Source: Desulfovibrio sp. TomC
Lineage (GTDB): Bacteria > Desulfobacterota > Desulfovibrionia > Desulfovibrionales > Desulfovibrionaceae
Direction: 5' to 3'
Assembly: GCF_000801335.2 (NCBI RefSeq)
Contig: NZ_JSEH01000001.1
Coordinates: forward strand, 124,001 to 188,000
DNA: 64,000 nucleotides
A program made the translations under genes and the position numbers. The notes under the pieces are model-generated. The model was not told the DNA's origin. It made no database searches and was given only the letters and a program-made list of their open reading frames with translations. Below are positions 1 through 13,460 of the stretch, piece by piece. Each line of letters starts with the position of its first letter. The stretch's first letter is position 1.

Positions 1-599
1 CGGCCGATGGGCAGCTCGATGGTCCCTTCGGGCCGGGCCGGGCGGCCGTGGACCAGAGCCAGATAGGTCTTGGACACGCGCCTGGCGGCAAAGTCGGCGG
101 CCAGGGCCAACCGGGCGGATTCGGTGAGAGCCACCAGCAGCAGGCCGCTGGTATCCTTGTCCAGGCGGTGGACAATGCCGGGACGGTGTCCGGCCATGCG
201 GCGCATGTCCGGAAAATGGTGCAGCAGCCGGTTGACCAGGGTGCCGTCGGGCAGTCCCGGGGCCGGGTGGATGGTCAGGCCGGGCGGTTTGTCCAAAATG
301 AGCAGGTGTTCGTCGTGGTAGAGTACGCCAAGGGCTCCGTCCTCGGCCACCGCTTCGCTTGGGGTTGGCGACAAGGTCAGAGTCAGGGTTTCGCCGCCGC
401 GCAGCTTCTGGCCCGGCTTGCGGCAGACCGTGCCGTCAATGGCGGCCAGCCCGGCCTCGATGGCCGTGCGAATCTTGCCCCGGGAAATGTCTTCAGCCGC
501 CAGCCGGGCGCTCCAGAACACGTCCAGGCGGGCTCCAGGGCCATCGGCAGCGGCATCATATACAGCCTCAAAGGGCGTCGTGGCTTCCGTATCGTTCAT
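1..599 (-). CDS. RluA-family 23S rRNA pseudouridine synthase (partial)
   Basis: Reading the minus strand from the ATG at 599 gives about 199 codons and runs off the left edge, so the C-terminus is missing. Residues about 10-90 look like an S4 RNA-binding domain. The central catalytic signature HRLDKDTSGL carries the catalytic Asp expected of RluA/RluD-type synthases, which isomerise uridine in structured RNA, usually 23S rRNA. A GAGGT Shine-Dalgarno-like stretch lies just upstream. It is divergent from the dehydrogenase gene at 727. The family is secure; which RluA paralogue it is cannot be decided. Confidence 0.9.
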   Translation of the reverse strand, partial: MNDTEATTPFEAVYDAAADGPGARLDVFWSARLAAEDISRGKIRTAIEAGLAAIDGTVCRKPGQKLRGGETLTLTLSPTPSEAVAEDGALGVLYHDEHLLILDKPPGLTIHPAPGLPDGTLVNRLLHHFPDMRRMAGHRPGIVHRLDKDTSGLLLVALTESARLALAADFAARRVSKTYLALVHGRPARPEGTIELPIG

Positions 600-726
600 G
601 GTACCTCAGTAGTGTATTGCATGGGCCAATTGGCCCGTCGGGTCAAGGTGCAAGGACGGAAGCGTTTGATGAAGTCCCGTCCGTGGGCTATGCTCGGGCC
701 ACACTAACCGCCCCAAAGGAGCGCCC

Positions 727-1716
727 ATGCAGGCCGTCATCTTCGAAAATGGTTCCGCCCGCCTGTCGGACAGGCCCGAACCGACGCTTGGCCCGGACGA
801 TGTGCTGATCGAGGTGCATCTGGCCGGCATCTGCAACACCGATCTGGAACTGTTGCGCGGATACATGGGTTTTGCCGGCATCCCGGGCCACGAGTTCGTC
901 GGCCGGGTCGTTGCCGCCCCGGGAAGCCCCCAGCTGCTTGGCCGGCGGGTGGCGGCCGACATCAATATCGGCTGCGGCGTGTGCCCGGTGTGCCGCAAAG
1001 CCGATGCCCGGCACTGCCCCAACCGTACGACGCTTGGCATTGCCGGCAAGGACGGGGCCTTTGCCCAGTTCCTGGCCATGCCGGCCCACACCATCCAGCT
1101 TGTGCCGGACAACGTGTCCGATGCCCAGGCCGTGTTTCTGGAGCCGCTGGCTGCCGCCCTGGAGCCGGGACAGCAACTCCACCTGACCGCCCGACAATCC
1201 GTGCTGGTCCTTGGCGACGGCAAGCTCGGCATCCTGACGGCCTGCGCCCTGCGCCGGCTTGTGCCGGACATTGTCCTGGCCGGCAAGCACGAAAGCAAGC
1301 TGGCCATTGCTGCTGTCCAGGGCGTGGCCGTGCGCCAGGGGAGCGACCCCGAGGCCATCGTGGCCGGCCTTCGCCGGGAGTTTGGCCTCTTTGACGTGGT
1401 CATCGAGGCCACCGGTCGGCCCCAGGGGCTGGAAACGGCCCTGGCCCTGGTGCGGCCGGAAGGGACCGTTGTCCTTAAAACCACCACCGTTGCCCCGACT
1501 ACCCTGAACATGGCCAAGGTGGTGGTGGACGAAATCAGTCTGGTCGGCTCCCGTTGCGGTGATCTGCGCCTGGCCGCCGCCTATCTCAAAGACGGGCTGG
1601 TCGATGTCCTGCCGCTGGTCGAGGCGGCCTACCCGTTCACAGCAGTTGCCGAGGCCCTGGACCATGCCGCCCGGGCCGGAGCCATGAAGGTACTGCTGGA
1701 TTTCCGTTCGTTGTAG
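727..1716 (+). CDS. Zinc-type medium-chain alcohol dehydrogenase-like protein
   Basis: This is a 329-residue MDR-superfamily oxidoreductase. The N-terminal GroES-like domain has the pattern GICNTDLELLRG followed by GHEFVG, resembling the catalytic zinc site of threonine/sorbitol dehydrogenases. A cysteine group CGVCPVC...HCPN matches the structural zinc lobe. A Rossmann NAD(P) motif (LGDGKLG) lies near residue 160. An AAAGGAG ribosome site precedes the ATG. The substrate cannot be read from sequence. It stands alone between the divergent pseudouridine synthase and convergent ligA. Confidence 0.88.
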   Translation: MQAVIFENGSARLSDRPEPTLGPDDVLIEVHLAGICNTDLELLRGYMGFAGIPGHEFVGRVVAAPGSPQLLGRRVAADINIGCGVCPVCRKADARHCPNRTTLGIAGKDGAFAQFLAMPAHTIQLVPDNVSDAQAVFLEPLAAALEPGQQLHLTARQSVLVLGDGKLGILTACALRRLVPDIVLAGKHESKLAIAAVQGVAVRQGSDPEAIVAGLRREFGLFDVVIEATGRPQGLETALALVRPEGTVVLKTTTVAPTTLNMAKVVVDEISLVGSRCGDLRLAAAYLKDGLVDVLPLVEAAYPFTAVAEALDHAARAGAMKVLLDFRSL

Positions 1717-1741
1717 GGCCGGCCAACGGTCTTGGCCAGGG

Positions 1742-4519
<2,778 letters not shown>

Positions 4520-4523
<4 letters not shown>

Positions 4524-5566
4524 AAAATGGCCCGCAACCCGTCCAGGCCTTCGTTCTTTCCAACCAGGATCATGGTGTCCCCGGCCTCCAGGACTTCCTG
4601 GGGCTGGGGATTAAAAATCATTTCGCCGGCCGCCTTCTTGATGGCGATGATGATGAGATTGAAGCGGGGGCGGATTTTCGATTCGATAAGATTGCATCCG
4701 GCGATTTCCGACGAGGCCGTCACCTGCAACTCTTCCATCTGCAGATCAATGGCCCCGCTACGGCCGGCCAGCTCCAGAAAACTCGTGACCGTCGGGCGCA
4801 GCACGGACTGGGCCATGCGGACGCCGCCGTACATATGCGGCACCAGCACCTGATCGGCCCCGGCCCGTTGCAGGCGCTGGGTATGGCTCTGGGCGTCGGC
4901 CCGGGCCACGATGCGGATGGCGGGGTTGAGCTGGCGGGCGGTCAGGGTCACGTAGACATTGGCCGCTTCCTGGGTCAGCGCCGCAACCAGCGTCCTGGCC
5001 CGCTCCAATCCCGCAGCCAACAGCACCTCGTCAGCCGTGGCGTCGCCGGACACGTAGGGGATGCCCTGCTCATCAAGCAATCGAATGACTTCGGGGTTGC
5101 TCTCCACAATGACGGCGGCCACGTTTTCGGCCAGGATCTCGCGGGCCACGATGGAACCGATGCGGCCGTAGCCGCAGATGATGACGTGGTCGCTGAGACC
5201 GTCGATGATCTTTTGCATACGCCGTCTCCCGAAATATTTTTGCAACCGGCCCTCCACCAGCACCTGGGTGAAGGAACCGACCAGATAGGCAAACGATCCC
5301 ACGCCGGACACAATGAGCACCATGGTCAGGATGCGGCCGTTGCGGGACAGGGGGTAGACTTCCTGGAAGCCGACCGTGGAGAGGGTGATGACGACCTGAT
5401 AGAGGCTGTCGAAAAAGCTCCAGCCCTCCACCTTCATGTAGCCGATCAGGCCGCAGACAAAGACCAGGGACAGGGCCATGAAGCCGCCGATGAGCGGTCC
5501 CCAGGTCCCGAGGCGATGGGTGAGGCGCGCGGCTTTGCTGCGAAAACGCAGGGAACGGTGGGGCAT
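4520..5566 (-). CDS. Two-TM potassium channel with RCK (TrkA-N/TrkA-C) domains
   Basis: About 348 residues. Two hydrophobic segments flank a pore loop with the filter TVGFQE (residues about 64-69), a variant of TVGYGD. A RCK Rossmann domain follows with the dinucleotide motif GYGRIG (about 132-137) and a C-terminal TrkA-C-like domain near residues 260-345. The architecture fits MthK/Kch-type K+ channels of the inner membrane. The ATG at 5566 has GAGG 13 bases upstream; a GTG at 5596 is an alternative. Coupled to the DUF3431 gene by a GTGA overlap. Confidence 0.88.
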
Positions 5567-5671
5567 ACTAGTGTCGTGTCCTCGAAACTCGTTCACTCGA
5601 ACATACAGGACAACATTCTAACATTGCTTTTTTCTCAGAAAATACGCCGATATCGAGTAAGGCGCGCCACA

Positions 5672-7735
5672 CTAGCCCAGCTCCAGCAGGCGCTGGCGCA
5701 ACAGCGCCACCTGATCGCGGCATTGGGCCGCTTTCTCAAATTCCAGGGCCTTGGCTGCCTCGCGCATTTCCCGCTCCAGCATCTTGATTTTCCGTTCCAT
5801 GCCCTTTTTCGACAGGTCGCCGTAGGCCTCGGCCTCTTCCCGCACCGAAGTCCCGGCCGCCAGTCCCTTGCCGCCGGTGGCATAGCCGCCCCCGCCGCTG
5901 CCCGCGGAGGCATACGTCGTTCCGGATTGTCCGCCCTGGTACAGGCTGTCGAGCACGCTGTCCATGGTCTTGACGATGGACCGGGGCACCACGCCGGTTT
6001 CGAGGTTTGACGCCTCCTGCATTTCCCGACGCCTAGCCGTCTCGTCCATGGCCGCGCGCATGGATCGGGTGATCGTGTCAGCGTAGAGGATGACCCGGCC
6101 GTCAACATTGCGCGAGGCCCGGCCAAAGGTCTGGATGAGCGAGCGGACCGAGCGCAAAAAGCCCTCTTTGTCTGCGTCCAGTATGGCCACCAAGGAGACT
6201 TCCGGTATGTCCAGGCCTTCGCGCAGGAGGTTGATGCCGACCAGGACGGCAAATTCCCCCTGGCGCAGGGCTTTGATGATGGCCACTCGCTCCAGGGTCT
6301 CGATGTCGGAGTGGAGATAGCGGGAGGTGACGCCCATGGAATTGAAATATTCGTTTAATTCCTCGGCCATGCGCTTGGTCAGGGTGGTGACCAGCACCCG
6401 TTCGCCGGCCTCCATGCGCTGCCGGCACTCGCCCATGAGGTCGTCCACCTGCCCCTTGGTCGGCCGCACTTCCACGATGGGGTCGAGCAGGCCGGTTGGC
6501 CGGATGATCTGCTCCACCACCACGCCTTCACTGCGATTGACCTCCCAGTCGCCCGGGGTGGCCGAAACGTAGACGGCCTGGCCGATGCGGCCGAGGAATT
6601 CCTCGAAGTGCAGCGGCCGGTTGTCCAGCGCCGAGGGCAGCCGGAAACCGTAGTTGACCAGCGTCTGCTTGCGCGACCGGTCGCCAGCGTACATGCCGCC
6701 GACCTGGGGCACGGTGATGTGGGATTCGTCCACAAACAGGATGAAATCCTTGGGGAAGTAATCGAGCAGCGTGTACGGCGGATCGCCGGCCCGCCGGCCG
6801 TCGAGGTGGCGGGAATAGTTCTCGATGCCGTTGCAGTAGCCAAGCTCCTCAATCATCTCCAGGTCCTGCATGGTGCGCATTTCCAGGCGCTGGGCCGAGA
6901 GCAGATCATTGGCTTCGCGCAGCTCAGTCAGGCGCAGGCGCAGTTCCTCGCGTATGTCGGACACGGCCCGGTTTAGGTTGCTGCGGTCCGATACATAGTG
7001 GCTGGCCGGGAAGATGATGGCCTTTTCCATGGACCCGACCACCTCGCCGGTCAGCGGGTCGGTCTCCAGAATGGCTTCGAGTTCATCGTCGAAAAATTCC
7101 AGCCGCAACGCCCGGTCACGGCTATAGGCCGGGATCAGCTCAATGACGTCGCCGCGCACCCGGAAGACGCCCCGGTGGAAATCGTAGTCATTGCGCTCGT
7201 ACTGAATTTCCACCAACCGGCCGAGCACCTTTTCCATGCCGACTTTTTCGCCAACCGTCAGCGTCAGCACCATCCGCTCGTAGTAATCCCGGGACCCCAG
7301 GCCGTAGATGCAGGACACCGAGGCCACGATCAGCACGTCGTTTCGGGTCAGGAGTGAATGGGTGGCGGCATGGCGCAGCTTGTCGATGTCGTCATTGATT
7401 GAGGCGTCCTTCTCGATATAGGTGTCCGTGCGCGGCAGGTAGGCCTCGGGCTGATAATAGTCGTAATAACTGACAAAATACTCAACGGCATTGTGGGGAA
7501 ACAGCCCCTTGAACTCGCTGTAGAGCTGGGCGGCCAGGGTCTTGTTGGGGGCCATGACCAGGGCCGGGCGGTTAAGCCGCGACACGACCTGGGCCATGGT
7601 AAAGGTTTTGCCCGTGCCGGTCGCGCCGAGCAACACCTGGCTTGGCACGCCCTGGTCGAGATTGGCCACCAATTCGTCAATAGCCCGGGGCTGATCGCCG
7701 CGCGGGACGTATTCGGATTCAAGCTGGAAATGCAT
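5672..7735 (-). CDS. uvrB: Excinuclease ABC subunit UvrB
   Basis: 687 residues, the usual UvrB size. Walker A GATGTGKT is at residues 37-44, with helicase motifs including DESHITVPQ and a C-terminal UVR helix ([17 protein letters not shown]) that contacts UvrC. UvrB loads on damage delivered by UvrA and recruits UvrC in nucleotide excision repair. The frame stays open upstream of 7735, but that stretch is antisense to the next gene; [16 protein letters not shown] is the standard UvrB N-terminus. uvrA and uvrC are not nearby. Confidence 0.97.
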   Translation of the reverse strand: MHFQLESEYVPRGDQPRAIDELVANLDQGVPSQVLLGATGTGKTFTMAQVVSRLNRPALVMAPNKTLAAQLYSEFKGLFPHNAVEYFVSYYDYYQPEAYLPRTDTYIEKDASINDDIDKLRHAATHSLLTRNDVLIVASVSCIYGLGSRDYYERMVLTLTVGEKVGMEKVLGRLVEIQYERNDYDFHRGVFRVRGDVIELIPAYSRDRALRLEFFDDELEAILETDPLTGEVVGSMEKAIIFPASHYVSDRSNLNRAVSDIREELRLRLTELREANDLLSAQRLEMRTMQDLEMIEELGYCNGIENYSRHLDGRRAGDPPYTLLDYFPKDFILFVDESHITVPQVGGMYAGDRSRKQTLVNYGFRLPSALDNRPLHFEEFLGRIGQAVYVSATPGDWEVNRSEGVVVEQIIRPTGLLDPIVEVRPTKGQVDDLMGECRQRMEAGERVLVTTLTKRMAEELNEYFNSMGVTSRYLHSDIETLERVAIIKALRQGEFAVLVGINLLREGLDIPEVSLVAILDADKEGFLRSVRSLIQTFGRASRNVDGRVILYADTITRSMRAAMDETARRREMQEASNLETGVVPRSIVKTMDSVLDSLYQGGQSGTTYASAGSGGGGYATGGKGLAAGTSVREEAEAYGDLSKKGMERKIKMLEREMREAAKALEFEKAAQCRDQVALLRQRLLELG

Positions 7736-7849
7736 GGTGTTTTCTTTTACAATCCTTGTCGACCCAATAAAAGCAAAAAACCCCGTGGCGTCCGGGCCGG
7801 TGGCCGCGCACCGGACCGGGGACAGCCTATCCGTGCAAGGAGACGCCTC

Positions 7850-8335
7850 ATGGAAATCGATGTCGTTCCGGCTGATTTCAACCTGCCTGTGGACCGGGCC
7901 TGGACTGTGTCCATTGTCATCAAAAGCTTCAAGGGCCGCAAGGACGTCGACGTCCACCTGTTCCGTCCCGAGTGGGCCCCGGAAGAGGTTGAAATTTACG
8001 ATTGGAACGTGCTGCTTGGCGACCCTGTGGACCCGGACCTGCCGGTCAGCTTTGAAAGCAGCCGCCGGGTACTGCTGGAGTCCTTCACCGAGGAAGAGCG
8101 CGACGCCCTTGTCGAGTATATCAGGACCCGCTACCAGGACAAGGTGTCGGAAGTGCATGCCTGCGCGCTCAATATCCCGGTCCCGCTCGGGCTGGTCGCG
8201 CTTTCCGAGCTGGCCGAGGGCAAGGACATCGGGTTTATCCATTTCGACAAGATTCCCAATTATACCCTGCCCTTCCCGGTGCGCGGCTATTACGATCTGA
8301 GCCAGCACAAGCCCATCATCGCGGGCCTGGAGTAG
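7850..8335 (+). CDS. Conserved hypothetical protein (161 aa)
   Basis: A 161-residue soluble, acidic protein with codon usage like its neighbours and a good AAGGAGA site before the ATG at 7850. It has no signal peptide or transmembrane segment. The middle has a helical stretch ([19 protein letters not shown]) followed by an Ile/Val-rich part. I do not recognise a family. It is divergent from uvrB, sharing a 114-base intergenic region. Confidence refers to it being a gene, not to a function. Confidence 0.7.
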   Translation: MEIDVVPADFNLPVDRAWTVSIVIKSFKGRKDVDVHLFRPEWAPEEVEIYDWNVLLGDPVDPDLPVSFESSRRVLLESFTEEERDALVEYIRTRYQDKVSEVHACALNIPVPLGLVALSELAEGKDIGFIHFDKIPNYTLPFPVRGYYDLSQHKPIIAGLE

Positions 8336-8378
8336 CTCGTTTCGACTGTTTCACCTTTCCCTGAGTCTTTTTTTAGCA

Positions 8379-8403
8379 AGGAGGCTGCCCAAGGCGGCCT
8401 CCT
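8379..8403. repeat. Inverted repeat (7-bp arms)
   Basis: AGGAGGC and GCCTCCT arms (8379-8385 and 8397-8403) lie between the hypothetical gene and the LOG gene. The T-run is on the upstream side on the plus strand, so this is not a standard intrinsic terminator in either direction. Confidence 0.4.
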
Positions 8404-8419
8404 GTTGCGGAGTCCTTTG

Positions 8420-9004
8420 ATGCAAAGCGTATGCGTGTTCTGCGGTTCAGCGTCCGGGGCCGATCCGGCCTATGTGGAAACGGCCAATGCCCTGGGCCGG
8501 TTACTGGCAGCCGAGGGCCTGACCCTTGTTTACGGCGGGGCCTGCGTCGGGCTTATGGGCGCTGTGGCCGACGCCACGCTGGCGGCCGGCGGCAAGGCTG
8601 TTGGCGTTTTGCCGGATTTTCTGCGCCGCAAGGAGTTGGCCCACCCCCGGCTGACTGAGCTCCATGTGGTGTCGTCGATGCACGAACGCAAGGCCCGCAT
8701 GGCCGAGCTGGCCGATGGCTTCATCGCCCTGCCCGGCGGCATGGGCACCCTTGAAGAATTCTGCGAGATCATCACCTGGGCGCAGCTTGGCCTGCACGAA
8801 AAGCCTTGCGGCCTGCTCAATGTCCAGGAATACTATTCCCCCCTGCTCCAGTTCGTGGACCGCATGGCCGGCGAAGGCTTTTTAAAGGAAACGCAAAAGG
8901 GCTTGGTGCTGTCGTCGGACACGCCTGAAGGGTTGCTTGCGACGATGCGGGCCTTTGAGCCGATCCGCGTGGCCAAGTGGGTGGATAGTCGGGCAAAGGC
9001 TTAG
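8420..9004 (+). CDS. LOG-family protein (TIGR00730, cytokinin riboside 5'-monophosphate phosphoribohydrolase-like)
   Basis: 194 residues with a Rossmann-like lysine decarboxylase-like fold and the diagnostic motif PGGMGTLEE at residues 105-113, plus YGGACVGLMG near residue 38. Family members hydrolyse nucleoside 5'-monophosphates to base and ribose 5-phosphate; several were long misnamed lysine decarboxylases. GGAG lies 8 bases before the ATG. The exact bacterial substrate cannot be inferred. Confidence 0.9.
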   Translation: MQSVCVFCGSASGADPAYVETANALGRLLAAEGLTLVYGGACVGLMGAVADATLAAGGKAVGVLPDFLRRKELAHPRLTELHVVSSMHERKARMAELADGFIALPGGMGTLEEFCEIITWAQLGLHEKPCGLLNVQEYYSPLLQFVDRMAGEGFLKETQKGLVLSSDTPEGLLATMRAFEPIRVAKWVDSRAKA

Positions 9005-9062
9005 GCCGTACCATTGCCCCGGGCGCTGACAAACTCTGGAAACGCTCCCAAGGACGCAAGCT

Positions 9063-9263
9063 ATGACAGACGATTCGCAACACCAGAAGCCAAAGCAAGT
9101 TCGCTCAACGCAGAAAGATTTCAACGGGCTGGATTCGTACGCCAGCCCGGAGGACGAGTTGCGTTATTACAAGGAAGAGTACGTCCGGCTGAAGGCGATT
9201 ATTGCGCTCCAGAAGCAGAAGATCAGGAAGTTGGTGGGGGAGAAACGGCTAGTAAACAGATAA
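9063..9263 (+). CDS. Small coiled-coil hypothetical protein (66 aa)
   Basis: A 66-residue, charged, mostly helical protein. The C-terminal half (EDELRYYKEEYVRLKAII onward) has heptad-like spacing and a very basic tail. AAGGA lies a suitable distance before the ATG. Not recognised; it sits between the LOG gene and an AT-rich patch and might be a small regulator or structural peptide. Gene status is probable rather than certain. Confidence 0.5.
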   Translation: MTDDSQHQKPKQVRSTQKDFNGLDSYASPEDELRYYKEEYVRLKAIIALQKQKIRKLVGEKRLVNR

Positions 9264-9350
9264 CGCTGGCGTTGACTCCGGATTGCAAAGTGCGATAAAC
9301 TTACATATGTAGATAAGTATTTTGTAACACATAAAAGATTAGGAATCATT

Positions 9351-10007
9351 ATGATTGACACAATATTTCACCACATGCCGTCTGACCCATTTGATTCGCT
9401 TGTATATCTGCTTGATTATTATGATAATAATACTTTGGTAAAGTATGACGAGGAACTCGACTTCTTCAATCTTCTTGCAACCGTTTTAAAGCACTCAGAC
9501 CTTGATATCGATATTTCAATAAATGATTACAGTGCCGTTTCCTATGAACTTAGTGAGGCTGTTCTATTTGTAAAAAGGAAGGTCAGTGAAATAAGAGTAA
9601 AAGAAGCTTTTGATTTACATCAGACCGGGAAAATTATTCCAAAAGAAACAATTAATTTAATTCAAGAAACAATTAATTCTTTACGGAAGGAAATCAAAGA
9701 AACAACAGATTATGACGATGAGCATAAACGCAGATTGCTTGAAAAGCTTGAATTACTTCAAAAAGAGCTTCACAAGAAAATTCCAAATAGAGAAGTGTTA
9801 TTCTCTGGCATTGCTAAGTTTGGAATTTTGCTTCATGAATTCGGGGTGAACACAAAGCCACTGACAGACAACGCTGTGCGACTTATGGAGAGCTTAGGAA
9901 AACTGTTCGAATCTATTTGGAAAATGGATTCTGATTTACCGTCATTATCTAGTGCTCAAAGGAAATTCCTTTCCCTGGAAAGTGAGAAGACGAATACCGA
10001 ACAATAA
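9351..10007 (+). CDS. AT-rich hypothetical protein (218 aa), probably acquired
   Basis: 218 residues with strikingly AT-rich codons (many ATT, TTA, AAT, AAA) against GC-rich neighbours, which suggests lateral acquisition. The protein is helical and charged: acidic in the first 60 residues, with Lys/Glu-rich helices at about 95-140, and no transmembrane segment. No family recognised. A decayed HicB antitoxin fragment follows directly, so this may be cargo or remains of a small accessory insertion such as a defence or toxin-antitoxin island. Function unknown. Confidence 0.65.
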   Translation: MIDTIFHHMPSDPFDSLVYLLDYYDNNTLVKYDEELDFFNLLATVLKHSDLDIDISINDYSAVSYELSEAVLFVKRKVSEIRVKEAFDLHQTGKIIPKETINLIQETINSLRKEIKETTDYDDEHKRRLLEKLELLQKELHKKIPNREVLFSGIAKFGILLHEFGVNTKPLTDNAVRLMESLGKLFESIWKMDSDLPSLSSAQRKFLSLESEKTNTEQ

Positions 10008-10033
10008 GCAGTGAATGATCAGGGAAATCCCCA

Positions 10034-10210
10034 CTAAATATTTACTACCGCCAAGTTGGAATTTGCTTCGTCGGCCATATCGCCAATATCCCGCACATCA
10101 TCGGCTTCCACGGCGATACTCTTCAAGAAGCCCAGGCCGCTTTCATTGAAGCCGTCGACGACTATCTCGACCTCTGCGCCAAAACCGGCATAACACCCGC
10201 CCTCCCCTAA
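10034..10210 (+). pseudogene. HicB-type antitoxin relic (C-terminal fragment)
   Basis: No start codon, but the plus frame through 10046-10210 encodes FHGDTLQEAQAAFIEAVDDY followed by LDLCAKTGITP and a stop. This is the conserved core of HicB/UPF0150 antitoxins (GxTxEELxxAFxEAVDDYLxxCxxxGxxP). The C-terminal DNA-binding part and any HicA toxin partner are absent. The stop overlaps the 3' end of aat on the other strand. Read as the scar of a toxin-antitoxin module beside the AT-rich orphan gene. Confidence 0.65.
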
Positions 10211-10911
10211 TTCGCACCAGCCTCCTGCCCCGCCAACTCCCACTTCCCCACCATCCCTGCTTCTTCCCGCGCCACTTCGAGCCGCTTTAAAAACTCATTG
10301 CGCGTCACTTCCTGCGCTCCAAAGCGGCACAGATGGCCGGTGGTCTGCTGGCAGTCGATAAAGTGGAAATGCTGCCGCTCCAGAAACCGCGCCAGCGTCA
10401 CAAACGCCACTTTCGACGCATCAGTTGCGCGGTGAAACATGGATTCGCCGAAAAAGGCCTTGCCGATGGCCACGCCGTAGGCCCCGCCGACCAGTTCGTC
10501 GTCCTGCCAGGCTTCAACGCTGTGGGCGTAGCCGGCGCAGTGCAAACGCTCATAGGCCTCGATCATTTCCGGCACGATCCAGGTGCCGTTGTCGGCGGCG
10601 CGCATCATCTCGGCACAGCCGCGAATGACGCCGCCAAAGTCCGTGTCGAGCGTCACCCGGAACTTCCCTGAGCGCAGGGTGCGTTCCAAACGCCGCGACA
10701 CATGCACCTGCCCGGGGATGAGGATGGGCCTGGGGTTCGGCGACCACCAGAGGATGGGACTCTCGGCGTCATACCATGGGAAAATGCCCCGGCGATAGGC
10801 GGCCAGGAGCCGCTCAAGGCTGAGGTCGCCGCCAACGGCGAGCAGTCCGCCCGGCTCGGCCAGGGTCGGCTTGGGGAAGATCGGTTCGTCAATGAGAGCG
10901 AAAACAGGCAT
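10207..10911 (-). CDS. aat: Leucyl/phenylalanyl-tRNA-protein transferase
   Basis: 234 residues with the family landmarks [29 protein letters not shown] and FFGESMFHR. Aat transfers Leu or Phe from tRNA to proteins with N-terminal Lys or Arg, creating N-degrons that ClpS delivers to ClpAP. The ATG at 10911 is used because [13 protein letters not shown] is the usual N-terminus and GGAG precedes it; the frame extends further upstream without homology. It lies downstream of clpS-clpA on the same strand. Confidence 0.95.
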   Translation of the reverse strand: MPVFALIDEPIFPKPTLAEPGGLLAVGGDLSLERLLAAYRRGIFPWYDAESPILWWSPNPRPILIPGQVHVSRRLERTLRSGKFRVTLDTDFGGVIRGCAEMMRAADNGTWIVPEMIEAYERLHCAGYAHSVEAWQDDELVGGAYGVAIGKAFFGESMFHRATDASKVAFVTLARFLERQHFHFIDCQQTTGHLCRFGAQEVTRNEFLKRLEVAREEAGMVGKWELAGQEAGAN

Positions 10912-10992
10912 GGGTCTCCATAGGCCGTCAAAGGCCCCGGGGCAAGGTCGGACGACGGACCAAGTTCGGTCCAGACACCGGCTTGCCGCCAT

Positions 10993-11031
10993 AAAAAAGC
11001 CAGGACCGCCGACTGGCAGCGATCCTGGCTT
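10993..11031 (-). terminator. Rho-independent terminator after clpA
   Basis: On the minus strand AAGCCAGGA pairs with TCCTGGCTT and is followed directly by a T-run (TTTTTT). It lies between clpA and aat, so it should end or attenuate the clpS-clpA transcript before aat. Confidence 0.85.
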
Positions 11032-11084
11032 CAGGCTGGTTTGACATTTGAGGAAGCTTCCTCCGTCCCCCCTTTCGGGAGGGT

Positions 11085-11109
11085 CCGGGAGGGGCTGAGC
11101 CCCTCCCGG
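11085..11109. repeat. Perfect GC-rich hairpin downstream of clpA
   Basis: Twelve-base arms starting CCGGGAGGGGCT with a one-base loop. A weaker outer pairing of GGAAG/CTTCC elements flanks it. There is no T-run, so it may be an mRNA-stabilising stem or a repetitive extragenic hairpin. Confidence 0.6.
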
Positions 11110-11156
11110 CCGCCGGAGGCTTCTTCCCTCCTAATCCCTTCTCGCGTTCCCGCGCC

Positions 11157-13460
11157 CTAGCTGGCGTCGGCGGCGTCAGCCGCTTCGGCCACGGTCTTTC
11201 GCGGGGCGCGGCTGGAGAAGGTGAAGCTGAACAGCTCGGGCGCTCCCTCGGGCGCGGCGTCCACAACCGCCTCGCCGCCCTTTTGCAGCTTGCCGAAGAG
11301 CATCTCCTGGGCCAGCGTGTCCTTGATCTCCACCTGGATGACCCGGGACAGGGGGCGCGCGCCGTAGTCGGCGTCAAAACCCTTTTCGGCCAGTCTGGCC
11401 GCAGCCGCCGGGGTCAGGCGCACGAACACGCGCTTTTCCGCCATCTGGGTGTTGAGCTCCCGGATGAACTTATGGACGATGCGGTCCATGACCTCAGGCA
11501 CCAGGGGCTTGAAGCTGATGATGTCGTCCAGGCGGTTGCGGAACTCGGGACTAAACAGCCGCTCGATGGCCTTCTTGCCCTTGTCCGCTGCCTCGCCCGG
11601 CTTGTTGGCTCCAAAGCCGATGCTCTTGGCCGCCATCTCGCGCGCTCCGGCGTTGGTGGTCATAAGCAGGATCACGTGGCCAAAGTCGGCCTTGCGCCCG
11701 CTGTTGTCGGTCAGGGTCGCATAGTCCATCACCTGGAGCAAGATGCTGAACATATCCGGGTGCGCCTTCTCGATCTCGTCGAGCAAAAGCACCGAATAGG
11801 GATGCTTGCGGATGGCGTCGGTCAAAAGGCCACCCTGCTCAAAGCCGACATAGCCCGGAGGCGAACCGATGAGCCGGGCCACCGCATGCTTCTCCATGTA
11901 TTCGCTCATGTCAAAGCGCACGAAGTTGATGCCGAGCACCGCAGCCAGCTGCTTGGCCAGTTCGGTCTTGCCAACGCCGGTCGGACCGGCCAGCAGGAAC
12001 GAACCCGTAGGCTTGCCGGCATTGGCCAGCCCGGCCCGGGCGCGAAGGATGGCCTTGGCAATGCCGTCCACGGCCTCGTTTTGGCCAAAGACGAGGTTTT
12101 TAAGCTCCCCTTCCAGGTTCTCCAGGCGCACCTTGTCCGAGGACGTGACCCGGGCGGCCGGAATTTTGGCCATGGCCGCCACGACCTTCTCCATCTCGGC
12201 CACGCCAATGGCGCCCTTGGCCTCGGTGCCGGCCAGTTTGCGCACGGCCCCGGCCTCGTCAATGACGTCGATGGCCTTGTCCGGCAGGAAGCGGTCGTTG
12301 ATGTGCCGGGCAGACAGCTCCACCGCCGCACGCAGGGAAGCCGGAGTATAGCGCACGCCATGGTGGGCTTCGTAGTAGCTGCGAAGGCCCTTGACGATCT
12401 CGACGGCCTCTTCCACGGTTGGTTCGGCCACGTCGATATGCTGGAACCGGCGGGAAAGCGCCCGGTCCTTTTCGAAATGGTTCTTGTATTCTTCGTAGGT
12501 CGTGGACCCGATGCAGCGCAACTTGCCCGAGCCGAGCACGGGCTTTAAAATGTTGGAAGCATCCAGGGTGCCGCCGCTGGTGGCCCCGGCCCCGACGATG
12601 GTGTGAATCTCGTCGACAAAGAGAATAGCCCCGGGCTTCTGCTCCAGTTCCGAGAGCACGCCCTTGAGCCGCTGTTCAAAGTCGCCCCGATACTTGGTGC
12701 CGGCCAGGAGCGCCCCCATATCCAGGGCGTAGATGAGCGTATCCCGGAAGCTCTCCGGCACGTCGCCATTGACGATGCGAAGGGCCAGCCCCTCGGCCAG
12801 GGCGGTCTTGCCGACGCCGGGATCGCCGACGAAGATGGGATTGTTCTTGCGACGCCGCAGCAGCACGTGGATGGTGCGAGTCAATTCCTGGTCGCGGCCG
12901 ATGAGCGGATCGATCTCGCCCTTCCTGGCCTTGGCCACCAGATCAACCGTGTACTGCTCCAGGGCCGATCCGCCGGCCTTGCCCTCGCGTTGTTCCTCGC
13001 TGCCGCTGTCTCCGCCTTCGGAAGCCGTTTCCTTGCCGCCGCCGTGGGAGATGTATTCCAGCACGTCCAGGCGGGAGATGTTGTGCGACTTCAGGTAGTA
13101 AACGGCGTAGGAGTCTTCTTCGTCAAAGGTGGCGGCCAGCACGTCGCCGACTTCCACCTGCTGCTTGCCTGAAGACTGCATCTGCATGATGGCCCGTTGC
13201 AGCACACGCTGCACGCCAAGGGTCTGCACCACTTCGGAGTTGGTGTCCTGGGGCAGGGTTTCCATATGATCGGTGAAAAACCGCTCAAGCTGATGCTTGA
13301 GGCGAACCACATTGGCGCCGCAATGGACCAGGATATCCCGTCCAGTGTCTTCCAGGAGCATGGCATAGAGCAGATGCTCGAGGGTGAGATACTCGTGATG
13401 GCGGCGCTTGACCTCTTTAACGGCGCTGGTCAATACCCGTTCGAGTTTTTTACTGAGCAT
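11157..13460 (-). CDS. clpA: ATP-dependent Clp protease ATP-binding subunit ClpA
   Basis: 767 residues. An N-terminal Clp repeat domain is followed by AAA+ module 1 (Walker A GDPGVGKT, 212-219; FVDEIHT) and module 2 (Walker A GPTGVGKT, 492-499; LLDEIEK). The two-module layout without a ClpB middle coiled coil identifies ClpA, the unfoldase that partners ClpP. Its ATG follows the clpS stop with no gap (TAAATG), and clpS upstream gives it the adaptor that feeds N-degron substrates. clpP is not in the window. Confidence 0.96.
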   Translation of the reverse strand: MLSKKLERVLTSAVKEVKRRHHEYLTLEHLLYAMLLEDTGRDILVHCGANVVRLKHQLERFFTDHMETLPQDTNSEVVQTLGVQRVLQRAIMQMQSSGKQQVEVGDVLAATFDEEDSYAVYYLKSHNISRLDVLEYISHGGGKETASEGGDSGSEEQREGKAGGSALEQYTVDLVAKARKGEIDPLIGRDQELTRTIHVLLRRRKNNPIFVGDPGVGKTALAEGLALRIVNGDVPESFRDTLIYALDMGALLAGTKYRGDFEQRLKGVLSELEQKPGAILFVDEIHTIVGAGATSGGTLDASNILKPVLGSGKLRCIGSTTYEEYKNHFEKDRALSRRFQHIDVAEPTVEEAVEIVKGLRSYYEAHHGVRYTPASLRAAVELSARHINDRFLPDKAIDVIDEAGAVRKLAGTEAKGAIGVAEMEKVVAAMAKIPAARVTSSDKVRLENLEGELKNLVFGQNEAVDGIAKAILRARAGLANAGKPTGSFLLAGPTGVGKTELAKQLAAVLGINFVRFDMSEYMEKHAVARLIGSPPGYVGFEQGGLLTDAIRKHPYSVLLLDEIEKAHPDMFSILLQVMDYATLTDNSGRKADFGHVILLMTTNAGAREMAAKSIGFGANKPGEAADKGKKAIERLFSPEFRNRLDDIISFKPLVPEVMDRIVHKFIRELNTQMAEKRVFVRLTPAAAARLAEKGFDADYGARPLSRVIQVEIKDTLAQEMLFGKLQKGGEAVVDAAPEGAPELFSFTFSSRAPRKTVAEAADAADAS

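Noticed and set aside
7736-8308. N-terminal extension of UvrB
   Set aside because: The frame is open but antisense to the gene at 7850-8335; normal UvrB starts at 7735.
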